Assembly: GCA_017416765.1 (NCBI GenBank)
Contig: JAFQBE010000008.1
Span: 33,001 to 97,000 of the forward strand
Source of the DNA: Clostridia bacterium
GTDB lineage: Bacteria; Bacillota; Clostridia; Oscillospirales; Acutalibacteraceae
Direction of reading: 5' to 3'
DNA: 64,000 bases
Position numbers and translations under genes: made by a program. Positions 24,047 to 34,152 of this stretch are shown one piece after another. The notes below the pieces were generated by a model. That model made no database searches. It worked only from the letters and a program-made list of their open reading frames with translations, and was not told where the DNA came from. Within the stretch, counting starts at the first letter, position 1; each line of letters begins with the position of its first letter.

Positions 24047-25948
24047 TTATTCAAAGGGTCTGAATTTATGTCCGCTCCAGGACATATCAAGATGCGATGA
24101 GAATTCAAGAGTATTCAATCTTATGCCGTGAACAATAACTGACAAAACATTTAATATCATGTTAAGTCCGTGACCGAATACAAGCAGCACTATCGCAATT
24201 ATCATAAACATAAAGTTACCGAGCAAGGGGCTTGCAAGCTCGTTGACGGTTGCGGAAATGGCAGCACCTGCAAGACCAACAGCCCACAGACGAATATAAG
24301 AAACTATATCCGAAAAAACATTTACTACACCAAGCAGTACGGAAACAATATTTTTAAGGCTTGATAAAACGGACTTTATAATGTTGCCTTCATAATTTGA
24401 GAATACAAAACTCATTACAAAGCCGACAACTACCAGAACAAGCGCAACAGTGCCTACGGGAATGCCGCTAATTACAAGACCGAACGGGAAAACCTGTGCA
24501 TTAACAACAAAGCTGAGGACAACATAAAAAATTCCGATTAGCTGCATTATTGAGCCTATATCTCCAAGAACTTTCATTGACTTAATATTGCGCGCAGCAA
24601 CCTTGATGTGTGCTACGGTAAGCTGAATCAAAGCTAATGAAAAGCAGAAAATCTGAAGGTTTTGCGCTGTCGTAAGTCCTGCTTCGCCGTTTGTCCAGAA
24701 GGGATACCATATTCTGTCGGCATAAACATTGGATATAACGGGAACAGAAAGCTTCTGCAACCATTCCGGTATCTGTTCAGCTGAAAGTCCAAACCAGGTA
24801 CAGGTAACTGTTCCCCATACAATAGTTGAAAGTCCGAATAAACCTATGAGCAGAAAAGCAGGCGGAACTTTTTTCTTTGATGCAAGCGATTTGGCTATCA
24901 AAATTCCTGTTACAGCACAAATCAGAAGTCCGTAACCGCCGTCGCCAAAGATTATTCCGAAGAATATGAGTATAAAGCCCAAAAACCAACCCGAAATGTC
25001 ATATTCAAAATATCCGGGCACAGTACCGAGAAAGTCCGTCAGCGGATATATCAGGCTTACAAACTTGTTGTTTTTAAGCTTGGTCGGTACATTATCTTCT
25101 TCGGTTGGCTCTTCAACAAGAATTCCCCAGGAATTTTCCGCAGCCGTTTTCTTAAGCTTTTCAAGATTTTCTTCTTCAACATATCCTGTAAAGTAAGAAA
25201 CCGATACATCAGTAAGGTTTTCATTTGTCATGCCTGTTGAATAAGTTTCGAATTCAATTTCTTTTTCCAGAGCTTTTACAGCTTTCTTTATACTTTCTGC
25301 AAAGACTGCAAATGAAGAAATTTGTTCATCTATCACCTTTAGTTGATTATTCAGATTTTCAAGCTTTTTCTTAATTTCAGCTGTTGATGTTTCGGGCAAT
25401 TGAAACCTGTAAGACTTTAATGCCTCAACAGCTTCGTTTTGGCTTTCTTCATCTGATTTAATCAATATGAATTTTACAGAAGCTTTTGTCTTCTGCAAAC
25501 TCAGAGTTTTTACGCTTTCACCGAGATTCTCGTATTCTTTTGTCGGCATCTCATAAAGCGAAAGACTAACACCCTTTTCAGATAAAAATTCAAATCTATC
25601 CGGGTCAATTTCACCCCAGTCAGCAAGACGATCAAGCTCAGCTATAAGTGCAATTCTTTCTGATGAACAAAGCTTTTTTTCTTCTTCAAGCTGAATAATT
25701 TCCTGTGATAATGAAACAGCTTTTGCCGAATTGATATTTTCTTGCTTTATCTTTTTGTTTTTCTTATCCGAAATGCTGAAAAGCGCACTTTCAAGTAACG
25801 AAACTGTTTCTTTGAGTTCTTCGAGCCTTTTGCCTGAGCCTTCGACCGATTCAATGTGAAGAATTCCGAGTTTTCGTAGTTTAGTCAGTGTATCTTTCTT
25901 TTTATCTCCCCTAATAATAAGAGAAACTTTTTTCAAAGGCACTATCAT
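24047..25948 (-). CDS. ntpI: V-type ATPase membrane subunit I (a-subunit homologue)
   Basis: 633 residues. The N-terminal half (about 1-300) is cytoplasmic with coiled-coil segments (IKKKLENLNNQLKVIDEQIS) and forms the peripheral stator arm contact. The C-terminal half has about seven membrane helices, starting with GWFLGFILIFFGIIFGDGGY. The conserved Arg of the ion channel is probably in the helix SDIVSYIRLWAVGLAGAAIS. The ATG overlaps the subunit D stop as ATGA, with GGAGGTG upstream. Confidence 0.95.
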   Translation of the reverse strand: MIVPLKKVSLIIRGDKKKDTLTKLRKLGILHIESVEGSGKRLEELKETVSLLESALFSISDKKNKKIKQENINSAKAVSLSQEIIQLEEEKKLCSSERIALIAELDRLADWGEIDPDRFEFLSEKGVSLSLYEMPTKEYENLGESVKTLSLQKTKASVKFILIKSDEESQNEAVEALKSYRFQLPETSTAEIKKKLENLNNQLKVIDEQISSFAVFAESIKKAVKALEKEIEFETYSTGMTNENLTDVSVSYFTGYVEEENLEKLKKTAAENSWGILVEEPTEEDNVPTKLKNNKFVSLIYPLTDFLGTVPGYFEYDISGWFLGFILIFFGIIFGDGGYGLLICAVTGILIAKSLASKKKVPPAFLLIGLFGLSTIVWGTVTCTWFGLSAEQIPEWLQKLSVPVISNVYADRIWYPFWTNGEAGLTTAQNLQIFCFSLALIQLTVAHIKVAARNIKSMKVLGDIGSIMQLIGIFYVVLSFVVNAQVFPFGLVISGIPVGTVALVLVVVGFVMSFVFSNYEGNIIKSVLSSLKNIVSVLLGVVNVFSDIVSYIRLWAVGLAGAAISATVNELASPLLGNFMFMIIAIVLLVFGHGLNMILNVLSVIVHGIRLNTLEFSSHLDMSWSGHKFRPFE

Positions 25949-26577
25949 AATGAGTACACCTCCATTTCAGAAGATGTTTCATTGCGTGCTGCAATTTTGC
26001 GCTTTGAAATTTTAGAACGGACTACGGCACTTACCTGTTGGTCCGCCATATAAATTGAAATCTTTTTGATGTTTTCTTCTGTTTCGGGAATTTTAACCTT
26101 TTCAAACAGATTTACTCTCTGTGCAGTTGCACGAAGCTCCTGCTCAAGAAGCCTGACCTGCTCATCCAACACTTGTGCTTCAAGGTCGAGTGACATTGCT
26201 TTTTCCATATGATTTGCTGCTATATCAACCCATAGCGGTGTTTCATATAAATCGTAGTCACCGCGGGAAAACTGCGCACCTTCATATATCGGTATAGTAA
26301 CACCCGCTATATTTCCTGTACCCTTGCGTATATTGCTGACAGTAATTATTCCGTCAGGAAAAGCATCTGTTTCGCTGAAAACGGATATCCAGGAGCTGAA
26401 GCCTTTTTCAAGCTCCTCTCGCTGTTTTCTAACTGCCTTTGCTTTTGCTTCAATGGTGCGGATTTCAGCCTGAAGCTGTTGCTTTTTAAGTGTCAGAGTA
26501 GGCAAATATCTCCGATACATTTTGAGAGCATCTTTCTGTATCTTTAACTCATTTTTAGTCAGTTTGATTTTTGCCAC
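25945..26577 (-). CDS. ntpD: V-type ATPase subunit D (central shaft)
   Basis: 210 residues, mostly two long helices that form the central rotor shaft (KIKLTKNELKIQKDALKMYR at the start, LEAQVLDEQVRLLEQELRAT near the middle). The start is a GTG with AAGGAGG upstream. It follows subunit B closely and overlaps subunit I by four bases. Length agrees with the family. Confidence 0.95.
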   Translation of the reverse strand: MAKIKLTKNELKIQKDALKMYRRYLPTLTLKKQQLQAEIRTIEAKAKAVRKQREELEKGFSSWISVFSETDAFPDGIITVSNIRKGTGNIAGVTIPIYEGAQFSRGDYDLYETPLWVDIAANHMEKAMSLDLEAQVLDEQVRLLEQELRATAQRVNLFEKVKIPETEENIKKISIYMADQQVSAVVRSKISKRKIAARNETSSEMEVYSL

Positions 26578-26588
26578 TATTATCCTCC

Positions 26589-27884
26589 TTACTTATTGGG
26601 CCAGAATTCATCTGTAAGGTCGGATTTTATACCGGTTTCATCTTTTTCAAAACATTCCGAAAGAATTTGCCAGCCGAGGTCAAGTGCTTGTTCAAGCGAA
26701 AGATTGACTGATAAATCCATAAGTTTATTTTCAAAAAGCTGACCGTATTTTAGCAGTTTTTCATCCCATCGTGACATTGCAAAGCCCATGTTTTTCTTTT
26801 CCAATGTTTCTTTGTAAGAAGAGTACATTCGAATCATTGCGTCCATAAGCGCACGGTGGTCTTTACGGGTTTTTCCGTTAACATTCTGTTTAAGTCGGGA
26901 AAGAGAACCGAACGGTTCAATTCGTCCGCCTTTAAGATAATACTGACCTTCCGTAATGTATCCTGTATTATCGGGAACAGGATGAGTAACATCATCGCCG
27001 GGCATTGTCGTAACGGCAAGTACGGTAACCGAACCGGAATCGGCAAAGTCAACGGCCTTTTCGTATCGCGATGCTAGCTGTGAATAAAGGTCACCCGGAT
27101 AGCCGCGGTTTGAGGGAACCTGCTCTTGAGTGATTGCAATTTCTTTCATTGCATCGGCAAAGTTTGTCATATCGGTAAGAAGAACAAGCACATCCTTATT
27201 CTGCAAAGCAAACTGCTCTGCAACCGCAAGCGACATATCGGGAATCATCATACATTCAACCGTAGGGTCTGACGCAGTGTGAATAAACATAACCGTTTTG
27301 CTTAAAGCACCGCCGTTTGAAAGTTCTTCTTTAAAATAAAGAAAATCGTCATATTTAAGACCCATACCGCCAAGAACAATTACATCAGCTTCAGCCTGTA
27401 AAGCTATTCGAGCAAGCAGCTGATTGTAGGGTTCACCTGAAATTGAGAATATGGGCAGCTTCTGCGAAACAACGAGAGTGTTGAACATATCAATCATCGG
27501 TATATTTGTTCTCATCATACGGTTTGCGAGAATACGCTTAGTAGGGTTGACTGACGGTCCGCCGATAGCCTTCATATTATCGGCAAGCACCGGACCTTTG
27601 TCTCTCGGTTCGCCTGAACCGTTGAAAATCCTGCCGAGCAGGTCTTCGCTGAACGAAACACGCATTTCATGACCTAAAAAGCGTACCTCATCACCTGTTG
27701 AAACACCCTGACCGCCTGCAAAAACCTGAAGAGAAACAATATCGCCGTCAATTTTATTGACCTGAGCAAGAGATTTGCCGAAGCGGGTATTTATCTGTGC
27801 AAGTTCATTATACTGTACGCCTTCTGCTCTGACGGTGATAACGTTACCAGTAATGGTTTCAATTCTGTTATATACTTTATTCAT
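26589..27884 (-). CDS. ntpB: V-type ATPase non-catalytic subunit B
   Basis: 431 residues from the ATG at 27884; a GTG two codons upstream overlaps the subunit A stop and is less well placed relative to GGTGAG. The protein has the B-subunit pattern: [18 protein letters not shown] in place of a full P-loop, then [15 protein letters not shown] and [20 protein letters not shown], which are highly conserved. It alternates with subunit A in the head of the enzyme. Confidence 0.96.
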   Translation of the reverse strand: MNKVYNRIETITGNVITVRAEGVQYNELAQINTRFGKSLAQVNKIDGDIVSLQVFAGGQGVSTGDEVRFLGHEMRVSFSEDLLGRIFNGSGEPRDKGPVLADNMKAIGGPSVNPTKRILANRMMRTNIPMIDMFNTLVVSQKLPIFSISGEPYNQLLARIALQAEADVIVLGGMGLKYDDFLYFKEELSNGGALSKTVMFIHTASDPTVECMMIPDMSLAVAEQFALQNKDVLVLLTDMTNFADAMKEIAITQEQVPSNRGYPGDLYSQLASRYEKAVDFADSGSVTVLAVTTMPGDDVTHPVPDNTGYITEGQYYLKGGRIEPFGSLSRLKQNVNGKTRKDHRALMDAMIRMYSSYKETLEKKNMGFAMSRWDEKLLKYGQLFENKLMDLSVNLSLEQALDLGWQILSECFEKDETGIKSDLTDEFWPNK

Positions 27885-27886
27885 TA

Positions 27887-29656
27887 TCACTCACCATCCT
27901 TTAACAAAAGTTCAGCTTCATGGGCAGTTCTGCCTTGACCGTCGGTATATAATGCATCAATTTCAGCTTCTGCCTTTGCAAAGGCTTCACTTTTAAATTC
28001 TGTGTAATTCCAGTCAATGAATTTCTGACGCATACGGTTAAAAAAGCTTCTTGCTTCATCTTTATTGCCAAGTGCATATTCACTGCCGAGAACATATATG
28101 AGCTTATCGGTTACATAGCACTGTCTTTCCTTGCCGCAGTCGGCATCAATAAGGTCAAAGGAGTTCTGCTGTAGATAAACAGAATCAAGCATTTCTGATT
28201 TAAGGTATACAATATAATCTTCAAGGCTTGTGCCTTCTTCACCAACAACCTTCATCATTGAGCCGATTTCATCACCGTGAAGAAGTATCTTTTTACAAAA
28301 TTCTGATTTTGCTGAATCTGTTACGGTCTTATATTTTGACCATGAAATAAGCGGGTCAATTGCAGGGTATTTTCTTGCGTCTGAACGCTCGCGTGACAAA
28401 CCGTGGAATGCTCCGACTACTTTCAGCGTAGCCTGAGTTACGGGTTCTTCAAAGTTACCGCCTGCGGGTGAAACCGTACCGCCAATGGTAACAGAACCCT
28501 TGCTTCCGTCAGGCAGACGAACATAGCCGGCTCTTTCATAGAATGCTGCAATATATGATTCAAGATAAGCAGGGAAAGCCTCTTCGCCGGGGATTTCCTC
28601 AAGTCTGCCCGACATTTCTCGCAAAGCCTGTGCCCAACGAGAGGTTGAGTCAGCAAGAAGAAGAACATTAAGTCCCATCTGACGGTAATATTCTGCAAGA
28701 GTTACCGATGTATAAACCGATGCTTCACGGGATGCGACGGGCATTGAAGATGTGTTACAAATTATAATTGTGCGTTCCATAAGTGAACGACCAGTTTTGG
28801 GGTCAGTAAGCTCAGGAAATTCCGTAAGCGTTTCAACAACCTCACCAGCTCGTTCGCCGCAGGCTGCGATAATAACAATATCCACATCGGCATACTTTGA
28901 AGTTGTATGCTGTAAAACGGTTTTACCTGCACCGAAAGGACCGGGCGTACAGTAAGTTCCGCCTTTTGCAACGGGGAAGAAAGAATCAATAAGACGAACC
29001 TTGGTTTCCATTGTTTCTACAGGTGCAAGTCTTTCGCTGTAGCATTTTACAGCTCTCTTAACAGGCCACTTGAATGACATTGAAACTTGTATTTCTCTGC
29101 CGCGTTCATCGGTAAGAACAGCAACAGTTTCGTTTACTGTATACTCACCCTTTTCAGCAATTGATTTAAGCGTGTAATTACCGAGAAGATAAAAAGGAAC
29201 AAATATTTTATGCGTGAACGGTCCTTCAGGAACAGTACCTATATATTCACCTGCACGAAGTGTGTCGCCGATTTTTGCTGTGGGAGTAAATTCCCATTTC
29301 TTTTCAGAATTGAGCGCATCTGCATATATTCCTCTTTCAAGAAACCAGCCTGCCTGTTCGGCCAGTTCCGGCAGCGGATTCTGAAGTCCGTCATAAACCT
29401 GACCGAGTAGACCCGGTCCGAGCTGAGCTGAAAGCATATCGCCCGTAAATTCAACTTCATCACCGCATTTAATGCCGTTAGTCATTTCATAAACCTGAAT
29501 TTGTGCGATGTCACCGCGGATACGGATAACCTCGCTTTTAAGTTTTTTATTGTCTACATTAACAAAGCAAATTTCATTCATTGAAACATTGCCGTCAAAC
29601 CTTACGGACACAAGGTTGCCGTTAATGCTTACTACCTTACCTTTATTTTCGGTCAT
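27887..29656 (-). CDS. ntpA: V-type ATPase catalytic subunit A
   Basis: 589 residues. The N-terminal beta-barrel is followed by the bulge domain characteristic of A subunits (about 110-190). The P-loop is GPFGAGKT (239-246), the catalytic region ACGERAGEV follows, and [20 protein letters not shown] carries the nucleotide-site arginine region. The ATG overlaps the preceding stop by four bases, with GGAGG upstream. This subunit hydrolyses or synthesises ATP. Confidence 0.97.
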   Translation of the reverse strand: MTENKGKVVSINGNLVSVRFDGNVSMNEICFVNVDNKKLKSEVIRIRGDIAQIQVYEMTNGIKCGDEVEFTGDMLSAQLGPGLLGQVYDGLQNPLPELAEQAGWFLERGIYADALNSEKKWEFTPTAKIGDTLRAGEYIGTVPEGPFTHKIFVPFYLLGNYTLKSIAEKGEYTVNETVAVLTDERGREIQVSMSFKWPVKRAVKCYSERLAPVETMETKVRLIDSFFPVAKGGTYCTPGPFGAGKTVLQHTTSKYADVDIVIIAACGERAGEVVETLTEFPELTDPKTGRSLMERTIIICNTSSMPVASREASVYTSVTLAEYYRQMGLNVLLLADSTSRWAQALREMSGRLEEIPGEEAFPAYLESYIAAFYERAGYVRLPDGSKGSVTIGGTVSPAGGNFEEPVTQATLKVVGAFHGLSRERSDARKYPAIDPLISWSKYKTVTDSAKSEFCKKILLHGDEIGSMMKVVGEEGTSLEDYIVYLKSEMLDSVYLQQNSFDLIDADCGKERQCYVTDKLIYVLGSEYALGNKDEARSFFNRMRQKFIDWNYTEFKSEAFAKAEAEIDALYTDGQGRTAHEAELLLKDGE

Positions 29657-30210
29657 TGTATAACCTCCGTTCTGTTCTCATTCATAATGGAGTTATAGAT
29701 TTTTCTGTACGCGTTTTCCCCGCTCTGTTTATCAAATTTTCTTATTCTTTCAATCAGCTTCAGCTTCAGTCCGTAATAAAATATGAATTCATCAGAAAAT
29801 GAATCTGTCGGTCTTAACGTTTCAAGAAAATCAAGTCGGTATTTATTAAGAAATTTCTCGGCTTCCATGGGGTTGTCAATTTCAACCGCTGTGCGTACCG
29901 CCTGTAATAACGCGGGAGAGAAAGATTGATTATGAGAATCAAATGGTTTATTAAGCTTATCAGCACGCAGTTTAGCAAGTGCAAGCCTGAGATTGCGTTC
30001 ACCGTTATTCCAGCTGTCAATTAATGAAGAAGTTGATTTTTCTGAGTCTTTTGACGGTAACAGCGTCAACTTTTCTAATTCAGCTTGTCTTTTTTTATTA
30101 AGAAACCTCTGACAAAGTTCAGTAAACCTTTCAGAAGTTATGGGGAGCGGTGTGCTTTCGTTAATTGCGTCAAGCGACGGCAATTGTGATATCAGATAAT
30201 ATTCAGCCAT
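29653..30210 (-). CDS. DUF2764 family protein of V-ATPase operon (probable subunit C equivalent)
   Basis: 185 residues, helical. It opens with MAEYYLISQLPSLDAINESTPLPI, a pattern typical of DUF2764, a family found between subunits E and A in the V-ATPase operons of Chlamydia, spirochaetes and Bacteroidetes. The YYLISQLPSL opening is also reminiscent of subunit C/d proteins, which cap the rotor, and no canonical subunit C gene is present here; the replacement role is inferred. It is translationally linked to both neighbours. Confidence 0.82.
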   Translation of the reverse strand: MAEYYLISQLPSLDAINESTPLPITSERFTELCQRFLNKKRQAELEKLTLLPSKDSEKSTSSLIDSWNNGERNLRLALAKLRADKLNKPFDSHNQSFSPALLQAVRTAVEIDNPMEAEKFLNKYRLDFLETLRPTDSFSDEFIFYYGLKLKLIERIRKFDKQSGENAYRKIYNSIMNENRTEVIQ

Positions 30211-30212
30211 AA

Positions 30213-30821
30213 TTATTCAGCCTCTTTAAGAAGTTCACTAACTTTTGGACTGAGATAGTTTGAAAGCATTTCGCAAACCGCCTGAGCAGAATAATCATAA
30301 TAAACAGCTCCGTTATTTACGGCAATGCGGAAACCGCCGTCAAAATTATCGTTTGCTTTAAGTGTTACACCGCTGAGTAATTTAGTTTTAAGTGAAGAAA
30401 GAATAGATTCTTCGAGTATTGCAAGATCACTGCTGTTTAAAATAACTGTTATATCTTCTGCTTCGGGTTTACCTGTCCAGTTTTCAACAGCCTTTACAAT
30501 TAAACCGGAAAATTCATCCGATGAATAAACAGAGTTTACGCTGTTATTGACAATTGCTTTAAGTTCTTTTGCTACGCTTTCTCTGAATGAGATAAGCAGA
30601 TTGCGACCTGCCTGACGAAGTGCATTCTCACCGGATTTAACAGTTTTTGCGTTTTCGGTTTTAGCATCTGCCATAATTCTTTCTGCCTGAGCATAAGCGT
30701 CAAATATAATTTTTTCTGCTTCTGCTTTTGCAGATTCGAGGATAGCCGCTGCCTGAGCTTGAGCAACATCAACTCCGTCTTTTTTAATCTGTTCAATTAG
30801 TTCCTGAAGTTGAATTTCCAT
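30213..30821 (-). CDS. ntpE: V-type ATPase subunit E (peripheral stalk)
   Basis: 202 residues. The N-terminal half is a long Ala/Glu/Lys-rich helix (VAQAQAAAILESAKAEAEKI) that forms the peripheral stalk; the C-terminal half is the globular E domain (FDGGFRIAVNNGAVYYDYSA). It is the first gene of the operon, with AAGGGGAATG before the ATG. No gene for the partner stalk subunit G/H is visible nearby. Confidence 0.9.
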   Translation of the reverse strand: MEIQLQELIEQIKKDGVDVAQAQAAAILESAKAEAEKIIFDAYAQAERIMADAKTENAKTVKSGENALRQAGRNLLISFRESVAKELKAIVNNSVNSVYSSDEFSGLIVKAVENWTGKPEAEDITVILNSSDLAILEESILSSLKTKLLSGVTLKANDNFDGGFRIAVNNGAVYYDYSAQAVCEMLSNYLSPKVSELLKEAE

Positions 30822-30847
30822 TAAACATTCCCCTTTTGAATTAAATT

Positions 30848-30887
30848 AAAATAAAAGGAACCATATCCTCTGCAGACAGCTGGTTCC
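30848..30887 (-). terminator. Terminator-like hairpin in the V-ATPase operon leader
   Basis: In the leader between the promoter at 30912-30939 and the first ATG at 30821, GGAACCA (30857-30863) pairs with TGGTTCC (30881-30887), and on the minus strand TTTTATTTT follows immediately. The structure is a complete intrinsic terminator lying inside the operon's own leader, as in attenuation. The loop contains CTGCAG, which is self-complementary. Confidence 0.6.
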
Positions 30888-30911
30888 CTAAATAATTTTT
30901 TATTTTTAACA

Positions 30912-30939
30912 ATTATAACAAACATTAAGAATTTGTCAA
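30912..30939 (-). promoter_or_regulatory. Promoter of the V-ATPase operon
   Basis: On the minus strand, a consensus TTGACA (30934-30939) and a consensus TATAAT (30912-30917) are 16 bases apart. This is the strongest promoter match in the window. Confidence 0.85.
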
Positions 30940-30993
30940 CCCTTGATTTAATAAATTGTTAAGATAAATTTACTTGTTTTTTCATTATGCAGA

Positions 30994-31022
30994 TTTACAA
31001 TTCTTATAATTAGTGCTATAAT
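30994..31022 (+). promoter_or_regulatory. Promoter of the GlpA-like operon
   Basis: TTTACA (30994-30999) and TATAAT (31017-31022) are 17 bases apart. The roughly 90-base leader that follows holds a weak hairpin (AATGTTTT / AAAACATT, 31042-31061) of unclear meaning. Confidence 0.6.
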
Positions 31023-31116
31023 TACTTTTAAATTAAATTTAAATGTTTTTTACAAAACATTCAAATATTATCGAGTGTTTTACAAAAAACATCTGTTAAA
31101 AACTGGAGATGAAAAT

Positions 31117-32553
31117 ATGTATGATGTAACAGTAATCGGCGCGGGCGTTGTTGGCGGTCTTGTAGCTCGTACACTTTCAAAATACAAGTTGAAAATTTGT
31201 ATTCTTGAAAGTGAGAACGATGTTGCAATGGGTGCAACAAAAGCAAATTCTGCAATCGTTCACGCAGGCTTTGATGCCAAAGAAGGCAGCCTTAAAGCCA
31301 AGCTCAATGTACGCGGCAACAAGATGATGGAAAGTGTCTGCAACGAACTCGGTGTAAAGTATATAAACAACGGTTCTTTGGTTGTAGGTTTCAGCGAGGA
31401 AGACAGAACCGTTCTCAACGAGCTGTTGAAAAGAGGTGTAACCAACGAGGTTGAAGGTTTGCGCATAGTTGAAAAAGATGAACTTCTTGAAATGGAACCC
31501 AACCTTTCCGATGATGTTATCTGCGCTTTATACGCACCTACCGGCGGCATCGTCTGCCCTTACACCCTTGCAATTGCCGCTATAGGTAATGCTATGGATA
31601 ACGGCGCAGAGTTAAAATGCAACTATAAGGTCAGCAGTATAGATGCCATAGAAAACGGTTATAAAGTTTCATCCGATAACGATTATGTAACCACACGCTA
31701 TGTAATCAACTGTGCAGGTATTTATTCTGACACAGTTGCACAGATGGTCGGTGATAATTCGTTCGATATTCACCCGAGAAGGGGCGAATATATGCTGCTC
31801 GACAGAGAGTGCGGCGATACTGTTTCTCATACAATTTTCAGAACACCTTCAAAAATGGGTAAAGGTATTTTAATTACTCCCACCGTTCATAACAATCTGC
31901 TTTTAGGTCCCACATCTTACGATATGACCGATAAGGAAGATAAAAATACTACTGCAGTAGGCTTTGATGCCATACTTAACAGCACTAACGAAACAGCAAA
32001 ATCAGTGCCCGTTAATAAAACAATTACATCTTTCTGCGGTTTGCGTTCTGTTGGCAGCACAGGTGATTTCATTATAAATTCACCTAAAAAAGGCTTTATT
32101 AATGCGGCAGGTATCGAATCACCGGGTCTGACCTCATCCCCTGCTATTGCTGAATATATTGAGGATATGTTAAAAGAAGACGGACTTGAGCTTGAACTTA
32201 ATCCTGATTATAATCCTGTAAGAAAGCCCTATTATGCTTTCCAGGAGGCATCAGCTGAAGAGAAAAATGAAATTATAAAAGGAAATCCAGCCTACGGTAA
32301 AATTGTATGCCGATGTGAAGGTATTACAGAAGGCGAAATTATTGATGCAATCCGCCGCAATCCTCAACCGCGTGACCTTGATGGCATTAAGCGCAGAACT
32401 CGCGCACAGATGGGTCGTTGCCAGGGTGGTTTCTGCGGTCCGTATGTAACAGAAATTCTTGCAAAAGAGCTTGGTATTCCCTATGAAAGCGTAACCAAGT
32501 TCGGCGGTGAATCATTAATCAATGTCGAACTTACAAAAGGAGGACAGTCATAA
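31117..32553 (+). CDS. GlpA-like FAD-dependent oxidoreductase with BFD [2Fe-2S] domain
   Basis: 478 residues from the ATG at 31117, which has CTGGAG eight bases upstream; the protein then begins MYDVTVIGAGVVGGLVARTL, the FAD-binding fold, without an extension. The DAO/GlpA catalytic part runs to about residue 360. The C-terminus is a BFD-like [2Fe-2S] domain with CRC and CQGGFC cysteines (about 400-450). This is the architecture of clostridial anaerobic glycerol-3-phosphate dehydrogenase-type proteins, in which the next gene's flavoprotein and a DUF1667 protein complete the complex. It would oxidise glycerol-3-phosphate or another 2-hydroxy acid; which one cannot be told from sequence alone. 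Confidence 0.88.
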   Translation: MYDVTVIGAGVVGGLVARTLSKYKLKICILESENDVAMGATKANSAIVHAGFDAKEGSLKAKLNVRGNKMMESVCNELGVKYINNGSLVVGFSEEDRTVLNELLKRGVTNEVEGLRIVEKDELLEMEPNLSDDVICALYAPTGGIVCPYTLAIAAIGNAMDNGAELKCNYKVSSIDAIENGYKVSSDNDYVTTRYVINCAGIYSDTVAQMVGDNSFDIHPRRGEYMLLDRECGDTVSHTIFRTPSKMGKGILITPTVHNNLLLGPTSYDMTDKEDKNTTAVGFDAILNSTNETAKSVPVNKTITSFCGLRSVGSTGDFIINSPKKGFINAAGIESPGLTSSPAIAEYIEDMLKEDGLELELNPDYNPVRKPYYAFQEASAEEKNEIIKGNPAYGKIVCRCEGITEGEIIDAIRRNPQPRDLDGIKRRTRAQMGRCQGGFCGPYVTEILAKELGIPYESVTKFGGESLINVELTKGGQS

Positions 32554-33788
32554 TGAAAGATTTAGTTATTATAGGTGGCGGTCCTGCCGGTATGAGCGCT
32601 GCGATTGCAGCATACGAAAACGGAATAAAAGATATTCTTATTCTTGAGCGTGACGAACATCTCGGCGGTATTCTGCAGCAGTGCATTCACAATGGCTTCG
32701 GTCTTCATAAATTCGGCGAAGAGCTTACAGGTCCTGAATATGCATGGAGATATGAAGAAAAGGTCAGAGCGCTCGGCATAGAATTCAAACTGAATACTAT
32801 GGTGCTTGATGTTTCAGAGAATAAGGTTGTTACTGCAACCAATACTCAGGACGGTATTTTTCAGATTGAAGCAAAAGCCATTATTCTTGCAATGGGATGC
32901 CGTGAACGCGCGAAGGGTGCGCTTAATATTGCGGGAAGCCGTCCTGCAGGTATATACAGTGCAGGTACTGCACAGAAGTTTGTCAATATGAAGGGCTATC
33001 TTCCTGGTAAAAACATTGTTATTTTAGGCAGTGGCGATATCGGACTTATTATGGCAAGAAGAATGACACTTGAGGGTGCAAAGGTTCATGCTGTTTGTGA
33101 GCTTATGCCTTACTCCGGAGGTCTTGCAAGAAATATTGAACAGTGTCTTAACGATTTCGGAATTCCGCTAAAACTAAGTCATACAATAATTCAGATTCAC
33201 GGTAAAGAAAGAGTTGAAGGCGTAACAATTGCAAAGGTTGATGAAAGAAGAAAGCCAGTTGCAGGAACTGAAGAATACATTCCTTGCGATACAATACTTT
33301 TCTCGGTCGGTCTTGTACCCGAAAACGAGCTTTCCAGAAACGCAAATGTCGCCCTCTCCCCCATCACAAACGGTGCGGTAGTTGACCAGGACCGTCAGAC
33401 CTCTATTGAAGGTGTTTTCTCCTGCGGTAATGTTCTTCATGTACATGACCTTGTTGACTATGTTTCCGAAGAAGCTGAAATTGCAGGCAAAGCCGCAGTT
33501 GAATACATAAACGGCACCAAGGACGAAAGCGTTCTTATTCCCATAAAAACAGACGGAAAAATCCGTTATACAGTTCCGCAGAGAATTACAAAGAAAAAAG
33601 ACGTAGCTGTATATTTCAGAGTTTCCAACATTTATAAAAATGTAATGATTAAAGTAAGCGACGGCGAAAATACTTTGTTATCTAAAAAGAAAATAAAGGT
33701 TGCTCCTGGAGAGATGGAATCCATCACCTTAAAGAAAGAAATATACGAAAACGCGAAGGAATTGTATTTTTCCTTGGAGGAAATGTAA
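32553..33788 (+). CDS. FAD/NAD(P)-dependent oxidoreductase (GlpB-like partner)
   Basis: 411 residues with FAD-binding LVIIGGGPAGMSAAIAAYEN at the start, AIILAMGCRERAKGALNI, a second dinucleotide fold (NIVILGSGDIGLIMARRM, about 150-170) and VFSCGNVLHVHDLVDYVSEE at the C-terminal FAD site. It is the pyridine-nucleotide-disulfide-reductase-like partner that passes electrons between the GlpA-like subunit and NAD(P). The ATG overlaps the preceding stop by one base (TAATG), and AAAGGAGG lies upstream. Confidence 0.88.
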   Translation: MKDLVIIGGGPAGMSAAIAAYENGIKDILILERDEHLGGILQQCIHNGFGLHKFGEELTGPEYAWRYEEKVRALGIEFKLNTMVLDVSENKVVTATNTQDGIFQIEAKAIILAMGCRERAKGALNIAGSRPAGIYSAGTAQKFVNMKGYLPGKNIVILGSGDIGLIMARRMTLEGAKVHAVCELMPYSGGLARNIEQCLNDFGIPLKLSHTIIQIHGKERVEGVTIAKVDERRKPVAGTEEYIPCDTILFSVGLVPENELSRNANVALSPITNGAVVDQDRQTSIEGVFSCGNVLHVHDLVDYVSEEAEIAGKAAVEYINGTKDESVLIPIKTDGKIRYTVPQRITKKKDVAVYFRVSNIYKNVMIKVSDGENTLLSKKKIKVAPGEMESITLKKEIYENAKELYFSLEEM

Positions 33789-33789
33789 T

Positions 33790-34134
33790 ATGGAAAGAAA
33801 ACTTACTTGTATTATTTGTCCGCTTGGTTGCGAAATCACAGTACAGACAGAAGATAAAAAAGTAATTGAAGTTACCGGACACACTTGCCCGAGAGGAAAA
33901 GCATACGCTGAAACCGAATGCATAGCTCCGAAGAGAACATTGACCTCTACTGTCAGATGCAGCGATGGCGGTTTGGTTTCTGTCAAAACAGATAAGCCTA
34001 TTCCTAAAGAAAAAATGAGCGAATGTATGACAATACTCAACAGCGTAACAGCTGACCTTCCAATTTCAATCGGCGATGTTATTGCAGAAGATGTGTTCGG
34101 CAGCAGAATTGTCGCAACGCAAAATAAAGAATAA
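33790..34134 (+). CDS. DUF1667 family Cys-rich protein
   Basis: 114 residues. It begins MERKLTCIICPLGCEITVQT, with cysteines at 7, 10 and 14, then HTCPRGKAYAETEC (Cys33 and Cys44). Five conserved cysteines suggest a bound iron-sulfur cluster. DUF1667 genes follow GlpA/GlpB-like pairs in many clostridia and are thought to be the small third subunit. It starts one base after the upstream stop codon. Confidence 0.9.
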   Translation: MERKLTCIICPLGCEITVQTEDKKVIEVTGHTCPRGKAYAETECIAPKRTLTSTVRCSDGGLVSVKTDKPIPKEKMSECMTILNSVTADLPISIGDVIAEDVFGSRIVATQNKE

Positions 34135-34152
34135 AAATACGGAGATTAATTT

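Noticed and set aside
30848-30887. V-ATPase leader hairpin as a T-box or TPP-type riboswitch
   Set aside because: It has no T-box sequence core, no TPP or other aptamer core I can recognise, and the leader is too short for a T-box. I kept it only as a terminator-like structure.
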